The notes below the pieces were generated by a model that was not told where the DNA came from, did not search any database, and saw only the letters and a program-made list of their open reading frames with translations. A stretch of 64,000 bases of DNA. Source: Halodurantibacterium daqingensis. Lineage in GTDB: Bacteria > Pseudomonadota > Alphaproteobacteria > Rhodobacterales > Rhodobacteraceae. The position numbers were made by a program, and so were the translations under genes. The stretch is from assembly GCF_042666235.1 (NCBI RefSeq), contig NZ_JBHTFQ010000002.1:186001-250000 (forward strand), in the 5' to 3' direction. Below, one piece after another: positions 16,332 through 24,229 of this stretch (position 1 is the first letter of the stretch; every line of letters begins with the position of its first letter).

Positions 16332-16981
16332 ACGATGGTGCGAAGCAGGATCAGCAGGTCAAGCCCAAGGCTCAGCCGTTGCCAATAGGCCCCGTCATAG
16401 CGTTCGCGTTGCGAAAAGGCGCTTTCGCTGCGCGGGCCTACCTGCCAGGGGCCGGTGATGCCGGGGCGCATCCGGTAGTAGGGCGCATCGTCGCGTCCCT
16501 GATGGTAGAGGATGCGCTGATCCGGGGTGAAGGGACGCGGGCCGATCAGGCTCATCTCACCGCGCAACACGTTCCAGAACTGCGGCAGCTCATCCAGGCT
16601 GGTGCGCCGCAGGAAATGGCCCAGACGGGTGATGCGCGGATCGTCCCGCAGCTTCTGGCGGCTGTGCCAATCGTGCGCGGCATCCGGATGGCGGGCCAGA
16701 TGCGCGGCCAGCACCGCTTCGGCATCGACAACCATCGTGCGCAGTTTCCAGCATCGAAACATGCGCCCGTCACGGCCCACGCGCGGCTGCGCGAAGAACG
16801 CAGGCCCCCCGTCGCGCCGGATGAGAAGCGCCAGAAGGCCCACCAGCGGCAAGGCGAGCGGCGCGGCAAGCAGCACCATCATCAGATCGAACAGGCGTTT
16901 TCCGTAGTGCCGGTAAAGCCCCGGCTGATTGCCGGAGACGCCGGCCCGATGCCCTTCCTCACTCAGGTCGTAGTAGGACAT
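16304..16981 (-). CDS. Exopolysaccharide sugar transferase (WcaJ/ExoY type)
   Basis: A 225-aa polyprenyl-phosphate hexose-1-phosphate transferase, which would load the first sugar of an exopolysaccharide onto the lipid carrier. After about 25 residues comes KRLFDLMMVLLAAPLALPL, one membrane-embedded helix. The cytosolic catalytic part has GPAFFAQPRVGRDGRMF (about 75-91), KLRTM, RRTSLDELPQFWNVLRGEMSL and GPRP. The C-terminus LRTIVVVLRARGS fits the family but lacks the usual final Ala-Tyr. Its last codons and TAG stop are the terminal repeat of the adjacent array. No other polysaccharide genes are nearby, so its pathway is unclear. Confidence 0.88.
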   Translation of the reverse strand: MSYYDLSEEGHRAGVSGNQPGLYRHYGKRLFDLMMVLLAAPLALPLVGLLALLIRRDGGPAFFAQPRVGRDGRMFRCWKLRTMVVDAEAVLAAHLARHPDAAHDWHSRQKLRDDPRITRLGHFLRRTSLDELPQFWNVLRGEMSLIGPRPFTPDQRILYHQGRDDAPYYRMRPGITGPWQVGPRSESAFSQRERYDGAYWQRLSLGLDLLILLRTIVVVLRARGS

Positions 16982-17183
16982 TCTGCCCCCCGTCGCTGGC
17001 TAGCTCTGTGAAGGCCATACTGGCCAAACCATGCACCGGGCCGCGCCCAACCCTGTCTTGCCGACAAATGGTTAATTAAGTCCTAAGAAAACCGGGGTTT
17101 CGGGGCGAAAGGCGGGACTCGGCGCCATGGTGGCCCTTCCGACACCGCCCTGACCCGTTGACGGGCAGGCGCCGAGGCGGTAT

Positions 17184-17205
17184 TTATTGAACAGTCGTTC
17201 AGTAA
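17184..17205. promoter_or_regulatory. Palindromic operator before the acyl-CoA dehydrogenase gene
   Basis: TGAAC (17188-17192) and GTTCA (17197-17201) are perfect inverted arms around AGTC. The symmetry extends to TTA/TAA at the outer ends with one mismatch per side, giving 22 bases. It lies just before the GGGAGGAG ribosome-binding site of the gene at 17220. The form resembles TetR-family operators found before acyl-CoA catabolic genes. No regulator gene is present in the window, so the protein that binds is unknown. Confidence 0.5.
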
Positions 17206-17219
17206 TGGGAGGAGCGGCC

Positions 17220-18383
17220 ATGTTCATGGCATCGATGCAGTTCGATCTGGGCGAAGACATTGCCGCCTTGCGCGACATGGTGCATCGCTGGGCGCAGGAA
17301 CGGGTTGCGCCGATGGCGGCCGAGATCGATCGCAGCAACGCCTTTCCGGCCGCGCTCTGGCAGGAAATGGGCGCGCTTGGCCTGCTGGGCATCACGGTTC
17401 CCGAGGAGGACGGCGGCAGCGGCATGGGCTATCTGGCGCATGTGGTCGCGGTCGAGGAGATCGCCCGTGCCTCGGCCTCGGTCGCGCTGAGCTATGGCGC
17501 CCATTCCAACCTGTGCGTGAACCAGATCAAGCTCAACGCCTCGTCCGCGCAGAAGGCGCGCTTTCTGCCGGGGCTGGTGTCCGGGGCCAAGGTCGGTGCG
17601 CTGGCCATGTCCGAGGCGGGCGCGGGATCGGACGTCGTGTCGATGAAGTTGCGGGCCGAACGCCGCAACGGCCACTACCTGCTGAACGGATCGAAATACT
17701 GGATCACCAACGGCCCCGATGCCGACGTGCTGGTTGTCTATGCCAAGACCGATCCCGAGGCCGGCGCGCGGGGCATCACCGCGCTGATCGTCGAGCGCGG
17801 CATGACCGGATTCTCGACCAGCCCGCATTTCGACAAGCTCGGGATGCGGGGATCGAACACGGGCGAACTGATCTTCGAGAATTGCGAGGTGCCCTTCGAA
17901 AACGTGCTGGGCGAGGAGGGGCGCGGCGTCCGCGTCCTGATGTCGGGGCTGGATTATGAACGGGTGGTGCTTGCGGGCATCGGCACCGGCATCATGGCTG
18001 CCTGCCTGGACGAGGTGATGCCCTATATGCACGAGCGTCGCCAGTTCGGGGAAAAGATCGGCAACTTCCAGTTGATGCAGGGCAAGATCGCCGACATGTA
18101 CACCGCGCTCAATACCGCGCGCGCCTATGTCTATGAGGTGGCGAAGGCCTGCGACCGGGGCGTGGTCACCCGTGCCGATGCCGCGGCCTGCGTGCTTTAT
18201 GCCAGCGAACAGGCGATGGTGCAGGCGCACCAGGCCGTGCAGGCGCTGGGCGGGGCGGGTTTCCTGAACGATGCGCCGGTGGCGCGGCTGTTCCGCGACG
18301 CCAAGCTGATGGAGATCGGCGCCGGGACATCGGAAATCCGCCGGATGCTGATCGGGCGGGAACTGATGGCCGCAACGGAATGA
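17220..18383 (+). CDS. ivd: Isovaleryl-CoA dehydrogenase
   Basis: A 387-aa FAD enzyme that oxidises isovaleryl-CoA to 3-methylcrotonyl-CoA in leucine breakdown and passes electrons to ETF. Acyl-CoA dehydrogenase signatures include MSEAGAGSDVVSMKLRA (about 136-152) and QALGGAGFLNDAPVAR. The catalytic Glu fits the isovaleryl-CoA position in GLDYERVVLAG (about 241-251). The C-terminal AGTSEIRRMLIGREL has Gly where medium-chain enzymes carry their catalytic Glu, as in known isovaleryl-CoA dehydrogenases. ATG 17220 has GGGAGGAG upstream. The hairpin after it and the opposed ompW suggest its transcript ends before mccB. Confidence 0.9.
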   Translation: MFMASMQFDLGEDIAALRDMVHRWAQERVAPMAAEIDRSNAFPAALWQEMGALGLLGITVPEEDGGSGMGYLAHVVAVEEIARASASVALSYGAHSNLCVNQIKLNASSAQKARFLPGLVSGAKVGALAMSEAGAGSDVVSMKLRAERRNGHYLLNGSKYWITNGPDADVLVVYAKTDPEAGARGITALIVERGMTGFSTSPHFDKLGMRGSNTGELIFENCEVPFENVLGEEGRGVRVLMSGLDYERVVLAGIGTGIMAACLDEVMPYMHERRQFGEKIGNFQLMQGKIADMYTALNTARAYVYEVAKACDRGVVTRADAAACVLYASEQAMVQAHQAVQALGGAGFLNDAPVARLFRDAKLMEIGAGTSEIRRMLIGRELMAATE

Positions 18384-18411
18384 GCCGGGCCGCCGCGGGA
18401 GACGGCCCGGC
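18384..18411. terminator. Bidirectional hairpin between ivd and ompW
   Basis: GCCGGGCCG (18384-18392) and CGGCCCGGC (18403-18411) form a perfect nine-pair stem with a ten-base loop, starting at the base after the ivd stop and ending eight bases before the ompW stop. The symmetrical position between convergent genes suggests that it serves both. No T-run is present. Confidence 0.55.
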
Positions 18412-18418
18412 CGAGGGC

Positions 18419-19039
18419 TCAGAAGCGGTGCACGTAGGCGAGGCCCGCGACGACCGGATCGATCTTGACCGTGCCGATCTCTTCGCCGTTCAGGCGCACC
18501 TTGGTGTCGATGTCGATCCAGCGCAGGTCGGCGCGCAGGGCGCCGCGGTCGCTGATCCGGTAGTCAAGCCCGGCATGCAGCGCCAGTCCCCACGAATTCT
18601 TCAGCGACAGGTCGTTGCCAGTCAGCGCGCCGGTGGTCTTTTCGCTGAAGAAGGCGGTGTAGTTGACGCCGGCACCCAGGAACGGCGTGACGCTGCCCAG
18701 CCCGGTGAAATGATATTGCAGCGACACGACCGGCGGCAGATGCTGCGTGGTTCCCACCTTGCCCAGGCCGTCGATGCTGATGTCATGCTTGAAGGGCCAT
18801 GCCGCCAGAACCTCGATCCCGACGTTGTCGCGGATGAAGTATTCGAAGGTCACGGTGGGGCGGATGTTGCTGCCCACGTCCACGGCAAGCGTGCCATCGG
18901 CAAGGCTGCCGTTGTTGCTGCGCGGTTGCACGCTGTGCAGGCCAAAGCCAAGCGTCCAGTCGCCGGCCTGTTGCGCAACGGCCGGGGCGGCCAGGGCGCA
19001 GGCTGCAACAAGGCTGCAGGCGAAAGCGGTCGTTTTCAT
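18419..19039 (-). CDS. ompW: OmpW-family outer membrane protein
   Basis: A 206-aa small outer-membrane beta-barrel. The N-terminus MKTTAFACSLVAACALAAPAVAQQ is a Sec signal peptide cut after AVA or AQ. Amphipathic strands of the eight-stranded OmpW barrel follow (WTLGFGLHSVQP, PTVTFEYFIRDNVGIEVLAAWP, VTPFLGAGVNYTAFF), and the protein ends in the aromatic F typical of outer-membrane barrels. ATG 19039 has AGGGA upstream and starts the signal peptide; an upstream extension is not supported. It sits in opposite orientation inside the leucine-catabolism cluster. A perfect FNR-type palindrome lies about 60 bases upstream, which suggests oxygen control. Confidence 0.88.
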   Translation of the reverse strand: MKTTAFACSLVAACALAAPAVAQQAGDWTLGFGLHSVQPRSNNGSLADGTLAVDVGSNIRPTVTFEYFIRDNVGIEVLAAWPFKHDISIDGLGKVGTTQHLPPVVSLQYHFTGLGSVTPFLGAGVNYTAFFSEKTTGALTGNDLSLKNSWGLALHAGLDYRISDRGALRADLRWIDIDTKVRLNGEEIGTVKIDPVVAGLAYVHRF

Positions 19040-19097
19040 TTTCGTGTCCCTCGGTTGTCGATGCGGGCAAGGCTTGATCCGCGCGGCGGATCTGACG

Positions 19098-19111
19098 TTG
19101 ATGTAGATCAA
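19098..19111. promoter_or_regulatory. Perfect FNR/FnrL-type box between ompW and mccB
   Basis: The 14 bases TTGATGTAGATCAA match the FNR consensus TTGAT-N4-ATCAA at every fixed position. The site is 59 bases upstream of the ompW start and 59 bases upstream of the mccB start, so it could act on either divergent gene. FNR control of ompW is known in enterobacteria. Confidence 0.6.
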
Positions 19112-19170
19112 GAAGCAGGGCGGTTTCGGGCCGCTGCGGCGCCTTGCCGCGCCGTGAAAGGAGTTGGACG

Positions 19171-20775
19171 ATGAAGCTCGAGAGCAAGGTTCTCACCGGC
19201 TCTGAAACCTTCCGCGCGAATCGGGCCGCCCATGAGGCTGCGTTGGCCGAGGTGCGCGAGGCTGCGCTGCGCGCCGCGGCGGGCGGGGGAGAAAAGGCGC
19301 TGGCCCGGCATGTGTCGCGGGGCAAGATGCCACCGCGCGAACGGGTGGCGAACCTGCTTGATCCTGGCGCGCCGTTTCTGGAAATCGGCGCGACGGCGGC
19401 GCATGGCATGTATGACGGCGCAGCCCCCTGCGCCGGTGTGATCGCGGGCATCGGCCGTGTCATGGGGCAGGACGTGATGGTGGTGTGCAACGACGCCACC
19501 GTGAAGGGCGGCACCTATTACCCGATGACGGTGAAGAAGCACCTGCGCGCGCAGGAGATCGCCGAGGCGAACCATCTGCCCTGCATCTACCTTGTGGACA
19601 GCGGCGGCGCGAACCTGCCGCAGCAGGATGAGGTCTTTCCCGACCGCGACCATTTCGGCCGCATCTTCTATAATCAGGCGCAGATGAGCGCCAAGGGCAT
19701 CCCCCAGATCGCCGTGGTGATGGGGAGCTGCACGGCGGGGGGCGCCTATGTGCCCGCCATGTCGGATGTGACGATCATCGTGAAGGATCAGGGGACGATC
19801 TTCCTGGCCGGCCCACCCCTGGTGAAGGCCGCGACAGGTGAGGTGGTGAGCGCAGAGGATCTGGGCGGCGGCGATGTGCATACCCGCCTGTCCGGCGTTG
19901 CGGATTATCTGGCGGAGGATGACGCGCATGCGCTGGCGCTTGCCCGGCGCGCGGTCGGCCACCTGAACCGCCGCAAGCCCGACACCGTCGTCTGGGCCGC
20001 GCCGGAGGAGCCTGCCTATGACCCGGAGGAAATCCTTGGCGTCGTGCCTGCCGGTCTGCGCACGCCCTATGACATCCGCGAGGTCATCGCCCGCACCGTG
20101 GACGGCAGCCGCTTCGACGAGTTCAAGCCCCGTTTCGGCGAGACGCTGGTGACCGGCTTTGCCCATGTGAGGGGCTGCCCGGTGGGCATCGTCGCCAACA
20201 ACGGCGTGCTGTTTTCCGACAGCGCCGTGAAGGGCGCGCATTTCGTGGAGTTGTGCAGCCAGCGCCGCATCCCGCTGGTCTTCCTGCAGAACATCACCGG
20301 CTTCATGGTGGGCCGCAAGTATGAGAACGAGGGCATCGCCCGCCACGGCGCCAAGATGGTGACGGCAGTGGCGACGACATCGGTGCCCAAGATCACCCTG
20401 CTGGTCGGCGGCAGCTTTGGCGCGGGGAACTACGGCATGGCGGGACGGGCCTATTCCCCCCGCTTCCTGTGGTCCTGGCCCAACAGCCGGATCTCGGTCA
20501 TGGGGGGCGAACAGGCGGCGGGCGTGCTTGCCACTGTCCGGCGGGAGGGGATCGAACGCGCCGGCGGCACATGGACGGCCGAGGAGGAGGCCGAGTTCAA
20601 GCGCCCCACCATCGAAATGTTCGAGCGGCAGAGCCATCCGCTTTATGCCAGCGCCCGGCTTTGGGATGATGGCATCATCGACCCGCGCAAGACCCGCGAT
20701 GTGCTGGCCCTGTCGCTTTCGGCGGCGCTGAACGCGCCGATCGACGAAACGCGCTTCGGCGTCTTCCGGATGTGA
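19171..20775 (+). CDS. mccB: Methylcrotonyl-CoA carboxylase beta (carboxyltransferase) subunit
   Basis: A 534-aa carboxyltransferase that moves CO2 from carboxybiotin to 3-methylcrotonyl-CoA. Two crotonase-like halves are visible. The acyl-CoA and oxyanion regions include KGGTYYPMTVKKHLRAQEIA (about 113-132), CIYLVDSGGANLP (about 142-154), MGSCTAGGAYVPAMSD, and GGSFGAGNYGMAGRAYSPRF near residue 420. The length matches MCCase beta rather than propionyl-CoA carboxylase. ATG 19171 follows GAAAGGAG, though the frame is open from 19144. The alpha subunit gene starts seven bases after its stop. Confidence 0.93.
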   Translation: MKLESKVLTGSETFRANRAAHEAALAEVREAALRAAAGGGEKALARHVSRGKMPPRERVANLLDPGAPFLEIGATAAHGMYDGAAPCAGVIAGIGRVMGQDVMVVCNDATVKGGTYYPMTVKKHLRAQEIAEANHLPCIYLVDSGGANLPQQDEVFPDRDHFGRIFYNQAQMSAKGIPQIAVVMGSCTAGGAYVPAMSDVTIIVKDQGTIFLAGPPLVKAATGEVVSAEDLGGGDVHTRLSGVADYLAEDDAHALALARRAVGHLNRRKPDTVVWAAPEEPAYDPEEILGVVPAGLRTPYDIREVIARTVDGSRFDEFKPRFGETLVTGFAHVRGCPVGIVANNGVLFSDSAVKGAHFVELCSQRRIPLVFLQNITGFMVGRKYENEGIARHGAKMVTAVATTSVPKITLLVGGSFGAGNYGMAGRAYSPRFLWSWPNSRISVMGGEQAAGVLATVRREGIERAGGTWTAEEEAEFKRPTIEMFERQSHPLYASARLWDDGIIDPRKTRDVLALSLSAALNAPIDETRFGVFRM

Positions 20776-20782
20776 GGCTCAG

Positions 20783-22723
20783 ATGTTCACGAAGATCCTG
20801 ATCGCCAACCGCGGCGAAATCGCCTGCCGCGTCATCCGCACCGCCCGTCGCATGGGGGTCGCTACGGTGGCCGTCTATTCCGATGCCGATGCGGGCGCGC
20901 AGCATGTCGCGCTTGCCGATGCGGCGGTGCATATCGGCGGGCCGGCGCCCTTTGACAGCTATCTGCGCGGCGACCGGATCATCGAGGCCGCGCTTGAAAG
21001 TGGTGCGCAGGCGATCCATCCGGGCTATGGCTTCCTGTCGGAAAACCCGGATTTCGTCGATGCGGTGGTGGCGGCGGGGCTGGTCTTCATCGGGCCGTCG
21101 GCAGAGGCGATCCGGGCCATGGGGCTGAAGGATGCGGCCAAGGCGCTGATGACGCGGGCCGGCGTGCCGGTTGTGCCCGGCTATCACGGCGAAAACCAGG
21201 ATCCGGGCCATCTTGCCGGTGCGGCCGATGCCATCGGCTATCCGGTCCTGATCAAGGCCGTGGCGGGTGGTGGCGGCAAGGGCATGCGCCGCGTCGACCG
21301 CGCGGCGGATTTCGCCGACGCCCTTGCGAGCGCACAGGGCGAGGCGCGGACCGCCTTCGGCAACCCCGCCGTGCTGATCGAGAAATACGTCGAAAAGCCG
21401 CGCCATATCGAGGTGCAGGTCTTTGGCGACGGGCGCGACGCCATCCATCTGTTCGAACGCGACTGCTCGCTGCAGCGCCGCCATCAGAAGGTGATCGAAG
21501 AGGCCCCGGCCCCCGGCATGACCGAGGCGATGCGCGCGGCGATGGGCGAGGCGGCCGTGCGCGCGGCCCGCGCCATCGGCTATAGCGGCGCCGGCACGAT
21601 CGAGTTCATCGTCGATGCAAGCGAGGGCCTGCGCGAGGATCGGTTCTGGTTCATGGAGATGAACACCCGCCTGCAGGTCGAACATCCGGTGACCGAGGCC
21701 ATCACCGGCATCGATCTGGTGGAATGGCAGTTGCGCATCGCAAGCGGCGAAGCCTTGCCCGCCCGGCAGGAGGATCTGACGATCCGGGGCCACGCCTTCG
21801 AGGCACGGCTTTATGCCGAGGACGTGCCGGCGGGCTTTCTGCCGGCCACGGGGCGGCTTGCGCATCTTGCCTTTCCGCCGGGCGTGCGGGCCGACAGCGG
21901 CATTCGGGCCGGCGACGTAATCTCGCCCTGGTATGATCCGATGATCGCCAAGGTGATCGTTCATGGACCCAGCCGTGCGGCGGCGCTGCAACAGCTGTCC
22001 TTCGCGCTTGCGAAAACGCAGGTGGCCGGATCGGTCACCAATCTTGCGTTTCTTGGCGCGCTGGCACGCCACCCGGATTTTGCGGCGGGCGACGTGGACA
22101 CAGGGCTTATCGCGCGGGATCTGGACCGGCTGGTGGTGGACCCGGCGCCTTCCCCCGAAGTGACGGCACTTGCGGTTCTGGCCGCGCTGCGGCTTCCCGC
22201 GGCGGACGGAATGCAGGGCTTCACGCTCTGGCAGCCTTTGCGCCGCGCGGTGATCCTGCTGCGGGCGGGGCGCGAGATCCCTGCCACGGTCGAATGCCAT
22301 GCCGACCGCGTGCTGGTCACGCTTGAGGAAGGTGTGATCGACTGCCGCTGGCGCGACGGGCAGTGGTGGTTGAACGGGGCAAAGTCGGGGGCGCAGGTGG
22401 TGCCGGGCGCGGAGGGCACGGTCACCGTCTTTGCCGATCATGCCTTCACCTTCGAACGGCTCGATCCGCTGTCGCGCGCGGCCGAGGCGGCTGTTGCGGG
22501 CAACGTGATCGCGGCGCCGATGCCGGGACTGGTCAAGGCGGTGTTCGTGGCGCCGGGCCAGGCGGTGGTGGCAGGCGATCGTCTTGCCGTGCTCGAGGCG
22601 ATGAAGATGGAGCATACGCTGATCGCCGGGCGCGACGGCACCGTGGCCGAGGTGCTGACCGAGGAAGGCGCGCAGGTCGAAGCCGGGGCCGCGCTGGTGC
22701 GGCTGGAGGACGAGGAGCCATGA
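20783..22723 (+). CDS. mccA: Methylcrotonyl-CoA carboxylase alpha (biotin) subunit
   Basis: A 646-aa biotin carboxylase plus carrier domain. The biotin carboxylase part opens with FTKILIANRGEIACRVIRTA, has the ATP-grasp glycine loop AVAGGGGKGMR (about 158-168), and the motif FWFMEMNTRLQVEHPVTE (about 290-307). A linker domain follows. The C-terminal biotinyl domain carries the acceptor lysine in LEAMKMEHTL (about 610-619). It overlaps the glutathione-transferase gene by four bases. With mccB it forms the carboxylase that makes 3-methylglutaconyl-CoA. Confidence 0.93.
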   Translation: MFTKILIANRGEIACRVIRTARRMGVATVAVYSDADAGAQHVALADAAVHIGGPAPFDSYLRGDRIIEAALESGAQAIHPGYGFLSENPDFVDAVVAAGLVFIGPSAEAIRAMGLKDAAKALMTRAGVPVVPGYHGENQDPGHLAGAADAIGYPVLIKAVAGGGGKGMRRVDRAADFADALASAQGEARTAFGNPAVLIEKYVEKPRHIEVQVFGDGRDAIHLFERDCSLQRRHQKVIEEAPAPGMTEAMRAAMGEAAVRAARAIGYSGAGTIEFIVDASEGLREDRFWFMEMNTRLQVEHPVTEAITGIDLVEWQLRIASGEALPARQEDLTIRGHAFEARLYAEDVPAGFLPATGRLAHLAFPPGVRADSGIRAGDVISPWYDPMIAKVIVHGPSRAAALQQLSFALAKTQVAGSVTNLAFLGALARHPDFAAGDVDTGLIARDLDRLVVDPAPSPEVTALAVLAALRLPAADGMQGFTLWQPLRRAVILLRAGREIPATVECHADRVLVTLEEGVIDCRWRDGQWWLNGAKSGAQVVPGAEGTVTVFADHAFTFERLDPLSRAAEAAVAGNVIAAPMPGLVKAVFVAPGQAVVAGDRLAVLEAMKMEHTLIAGRDGTVAEVLTEEGAQVEAGAALVRLEDEEP

Positions 22724-23370
22724 TCCGACTGCATCACTGCGCGCAGGCGCGCAGCTTCCGCATTCTCTGGCTGCTCGAGGAAATCGGGCTGGACTATATG
22801 CTGGTGCGCCACAGCTTCTTCGACCGGTCGTTGCGCGCGCCCGCGTTTCTGGCACTGTCGCCGGCGGGACGGGTGCCGGCGCTGGAAATCGACGGACGGG
22901 TGATGTTCGAAAGCGGGGCCATTACCGAATGGCTGTGCGAAACCCGCGCCCCGCACCTTGGCCGCGCGGCCTGGGATCCGGAACGTGCGGATTACCTCGA
23001 ATGGCTGCACTATGCCGAAACGATCGGTCAGCATCTGGCGGTTCTGACCCAGCAGCACATCGTCCTGCGCGAGGACTGGATGCGCAGCCCCACGGTCATG
23101 CGGCTTGAGGCGGTGCGGCTGGAAAAGGCGCTTGCCGGCGCAATGGCGCGGCGGACGGGCGACTGGCTTCTGTCGGGCTTCAGCGCGGTGGATGTGGCGC
23201 TGGGCTATGGCGCGCTGCTGGCGCGGCGCTTCATTGCGCCCGATGCCGTGCCGGGGCTTGCAGACTACTGCGCCCGCCTGCAGGCCCGCCCGGCCTGGCG
23301 CCGCGCGCTGGAACAGGACGGCCCGGCCGAGCTTTATACCCGGGATCACTATGCGCCGCCGGAGGCCTGA
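22720..23370 (+). CDS. Glutathione S-transferase family protein
   Basis: A 216-aa protein with a thioredoxin-like N-terminal domain (SFRILWLLEEIGLDYML, cis-Pro in GRVPALEIDG, then the glutathione-binding FESGAITEWL with the usual E-S pair) and an all-helical C-terminal domain (FSAVDVALGYGALLARRF). ATGA overlap with mccA and a one-base gap to the HMG-CoA lyase gene place it inside the catabolic operon. Its substrate there is unknown. Housekeeping detoxification or repair of reactive enoyl-CoA adducts are possibilities, not conclusions. Confidence 0.8.
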   Translation: MIRLHHCAQARSFRILWLLEEIGLDYMLVRHSFFDRSLRAPAFLALSPAGRVPALEIDGRVMFESGAITEWLCETRAPHLGRAAWDPERADYLEWLHYAETIGQHLAVLTQQHIVLREDWMRSPTVMRLEAVRLEKALAGAMARRTGDWLLSGFSAVDVALGYGALLARRFIAPDAVPGLADYCARLQARPAWRRALEQDGPAELYTRDHYAPPEA

Positions 23371-23371
23371 G

Positions 23372-24223
23372 ATGGACCCTGTCGAGATCTTCGAGGTTGG
23401 CCCGCGCGATGGGTTGCAGAACGAAAAGCGCCTGATCCCGGCGGTGGAAAAGATCGCGCTGATCGATCTTCTGTCCACCGCGGGCTTCCGCCGGATCGAG
23501 GTGGCAAGTTTCGTCTCGCCCCGCTGGGTGCCGCAGATGGCGGATGGCAGCGAGGTTCTGGCGGGGATCACCCGCGTGCCGGGGCTGAGCTATGCGGCCT
23601 TGGTGCCGAACATGAAGGGCTATGACGCCGCACGCAGCGCGCGCGCCGACGAGGTGGCGATCTTTGCCGCCGCTTCGGAGGGGTTCAGCCGGGCCAACCT
23701 GAACTGCAGCATCGCGGAAAGCCTTGAACGCTTTGCCCCCGTTGCACAGGCGGCGCGGGAAGATGGCCTCCCGCTGCGGGGCTATGTCTCCTGTGTGACC
23801 GATTGTCCCTTCGATGGAGCGGTCGCGCCGGGGGCGGTGGCGCGGGTCGTGGCGCAACTGCGCGACATGGGCTGTTACGAGGTCAGTCTGGGCGATACCC
23901 TCGGCCAGGCCCGGCCCGAGGCGGTCGATGCGATGCTGGCGGCGGTGCTCGAGGAAATGCCCGCGCTGCGTCTGGCGGGGCATTTCCATGATACCTCTGG
24001 GCGGGCGCTGGAAAACATCGATGTGGCGCTGGGCCGCGGCCTGCGGGTTTTCGATGCGGCGGTGGGGGGCCTGGGCGGGTGCCCCTATGCGCCGGGGGCG
24101 GCCGGCAATGTTGCCACCGAGGCTGTTCATGACCACCTGACGGCGCGGGGCCATGACACCGGGCTGAACCGCGATCTGTTGCTGCAGGCCGGCGGCATGG
24201 CCCGCGCCCTGCGTATGGGATGA
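23372..24223 (+). CDS. Hydroxymethylglutaryl-CoA lyase
   Basis: A 283-aa TIM-barrel enzyme that cleaves HMG-CoA to acetoacetate and acetyl-CoA, the last step of leucine breakdown. The metal and substrate site starts with EVGPRDGLQNEK (residues 8-19), a family hallmark. The metal-binding HFHDTSG is near residue 203, and the catalytic-cysteine loop GGLGGCPYAPGAAGN is near 231-245. The length is usual. It starts with GGAGG nine bases upstream, one base after the glutathione-transferase stop, and is followed after six bases by the hydratase. The symbol mvaB or liuE would be used by homology. Confidence 0.92.
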   Translation: MDPVEIFEVGPRDGLQNEKRLIPAVEKIALIDLLSTAGFRRIEVASFVSPRWVPQMADGSEVLAGITRVPGLSYAALVPNMKGYDAARSARADEVAIFAAASEGFSRANLNCSIAESLERFAPVAQAAREDGLPLRGYVSCVTDCPFDGAVAPGAVARVVAQLRDMGCYEVSLGDTLGQARPEAVDAMLAAVLEEMPALRLAGHFHDTSGRALENIDVALGRGLRVFDAAVGGLGGCPYAPGAAGNVATEAVHDHLTARGHDTGLNRDLLLQAGGMARALRMG

Positions 24224-24229
24224 GAATAG

